Program-made: the position numbers and the translations under genes
Part shown: piece by piece, positions 42,123-42,162 of the stretch
How the letters are laid out: every line of letters begins with the position of its first letter
Numbering within the stretch: position 1 is the stretch's first letter
Assembly: GCA_002394305.1 (NCBI GenBank)
Contig: DGTM01000034.1
Location: 42,520 to 84,681 of the forward strand
Length of the DNA stretch: 42,162 bases
Direction of reading: 5' to 3'
Source: Prevotellaceae bacterium UBA4336
Lineage (GTDB): Bacteria; Bacteroidota; Bacteroidia; Bacteroidales; Bacteroidaceae
The notes under the pieces: generated by a model
Database searches by the model: none
Told to the model about the DNA's origin: nothing
The model's input: the letters and a program-made list of their open reading frames with translations, nothing else

Positions 42123-42162
42123 CACATTTATTCATATATAAAATTGGGTAGGAGCATGGGGA

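Overview
The window looks like chromosomal DNA of a Bacteroidales bacterium, most likely Prevotellaceae. Many genes are preceded by the Bacteroidota promoter signature (TTTG, 19-21 bp, TAnnTTTG), usually seen as TAACTTTG, TATCTTTG or TACCTTTG. The gene content fits as well: a six-domain S1 protein, a DUF4301 protein, a folP-cdaA pair, a short Pta next to AckA, secreted GH78 and GH36-like glycosidases, and BspA-type leucine-rich repeats. GC content is about 50-57% in most genes by eye. I saw no tRNA, rRNA, insertion sequence, phage gene or CRISPR array.

Layout. Positions 1-6490: murF (-) diverges from folP, cdaA, pta and ackA (+), which are closed by a bidirectional terminator against a leucine-rich-repeat lipoprotein (-). 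Positions 6800-14970 (+): a secreted metallophosphatase, a GH78 alpha-L-rhamnosidase, an ABC-F ATPase and an M13 metallopeptidase lipoprotein. Positions 15206-18011 (-): RNase Z and ribosomal protein S1. Positions 18173-24043 (-): a defence-type island. Positions 24186-28062: a DUF4301 protein (-) diverging from a RelA/SpoT enzyme (+). Positions 28076-34532 (-): mfd, recN and tilS. Positions 34889-42090 (-): yraN, parC, a secreted beta-helix protein and a secreted GH36-like glycosidase.

The defence-type island is the most interesting part. In transcription order it has a 228-aa methylase-fold protein with an intact SAM motif but no NPPY, a 508-aa Eco57I-like methylase with NPPY but a degraded SAM motif, an MntA/HepT nucleotidyltransferase-HEPN pair with its own promoter, and an 836-aa GIY-YIG (T5orf172) plus SF2 helicase protein. 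The central part of the second methylase, from just before NPPY onward, is much more AT-rich than its flanks, as if the specificity region had been exchanged. The operon has a 300-base leader full of nested palindromes, and the helicase start codon lies in a hairpin stem.

The second notable theme is short-period repeats. Two intergenic regions (7927-8148 and 34608-34880) carry related composite arrays: a core of 12-bp AT palindromes spaced exactly 21 bp apart, flanked by 22-bp units. Another 22-bp array overlaps the murF stop codon. Short AT-rich words also recur directly ahead of start codons, and purine-rich simple repeats occur in frame inside relA, tilS and mfd.
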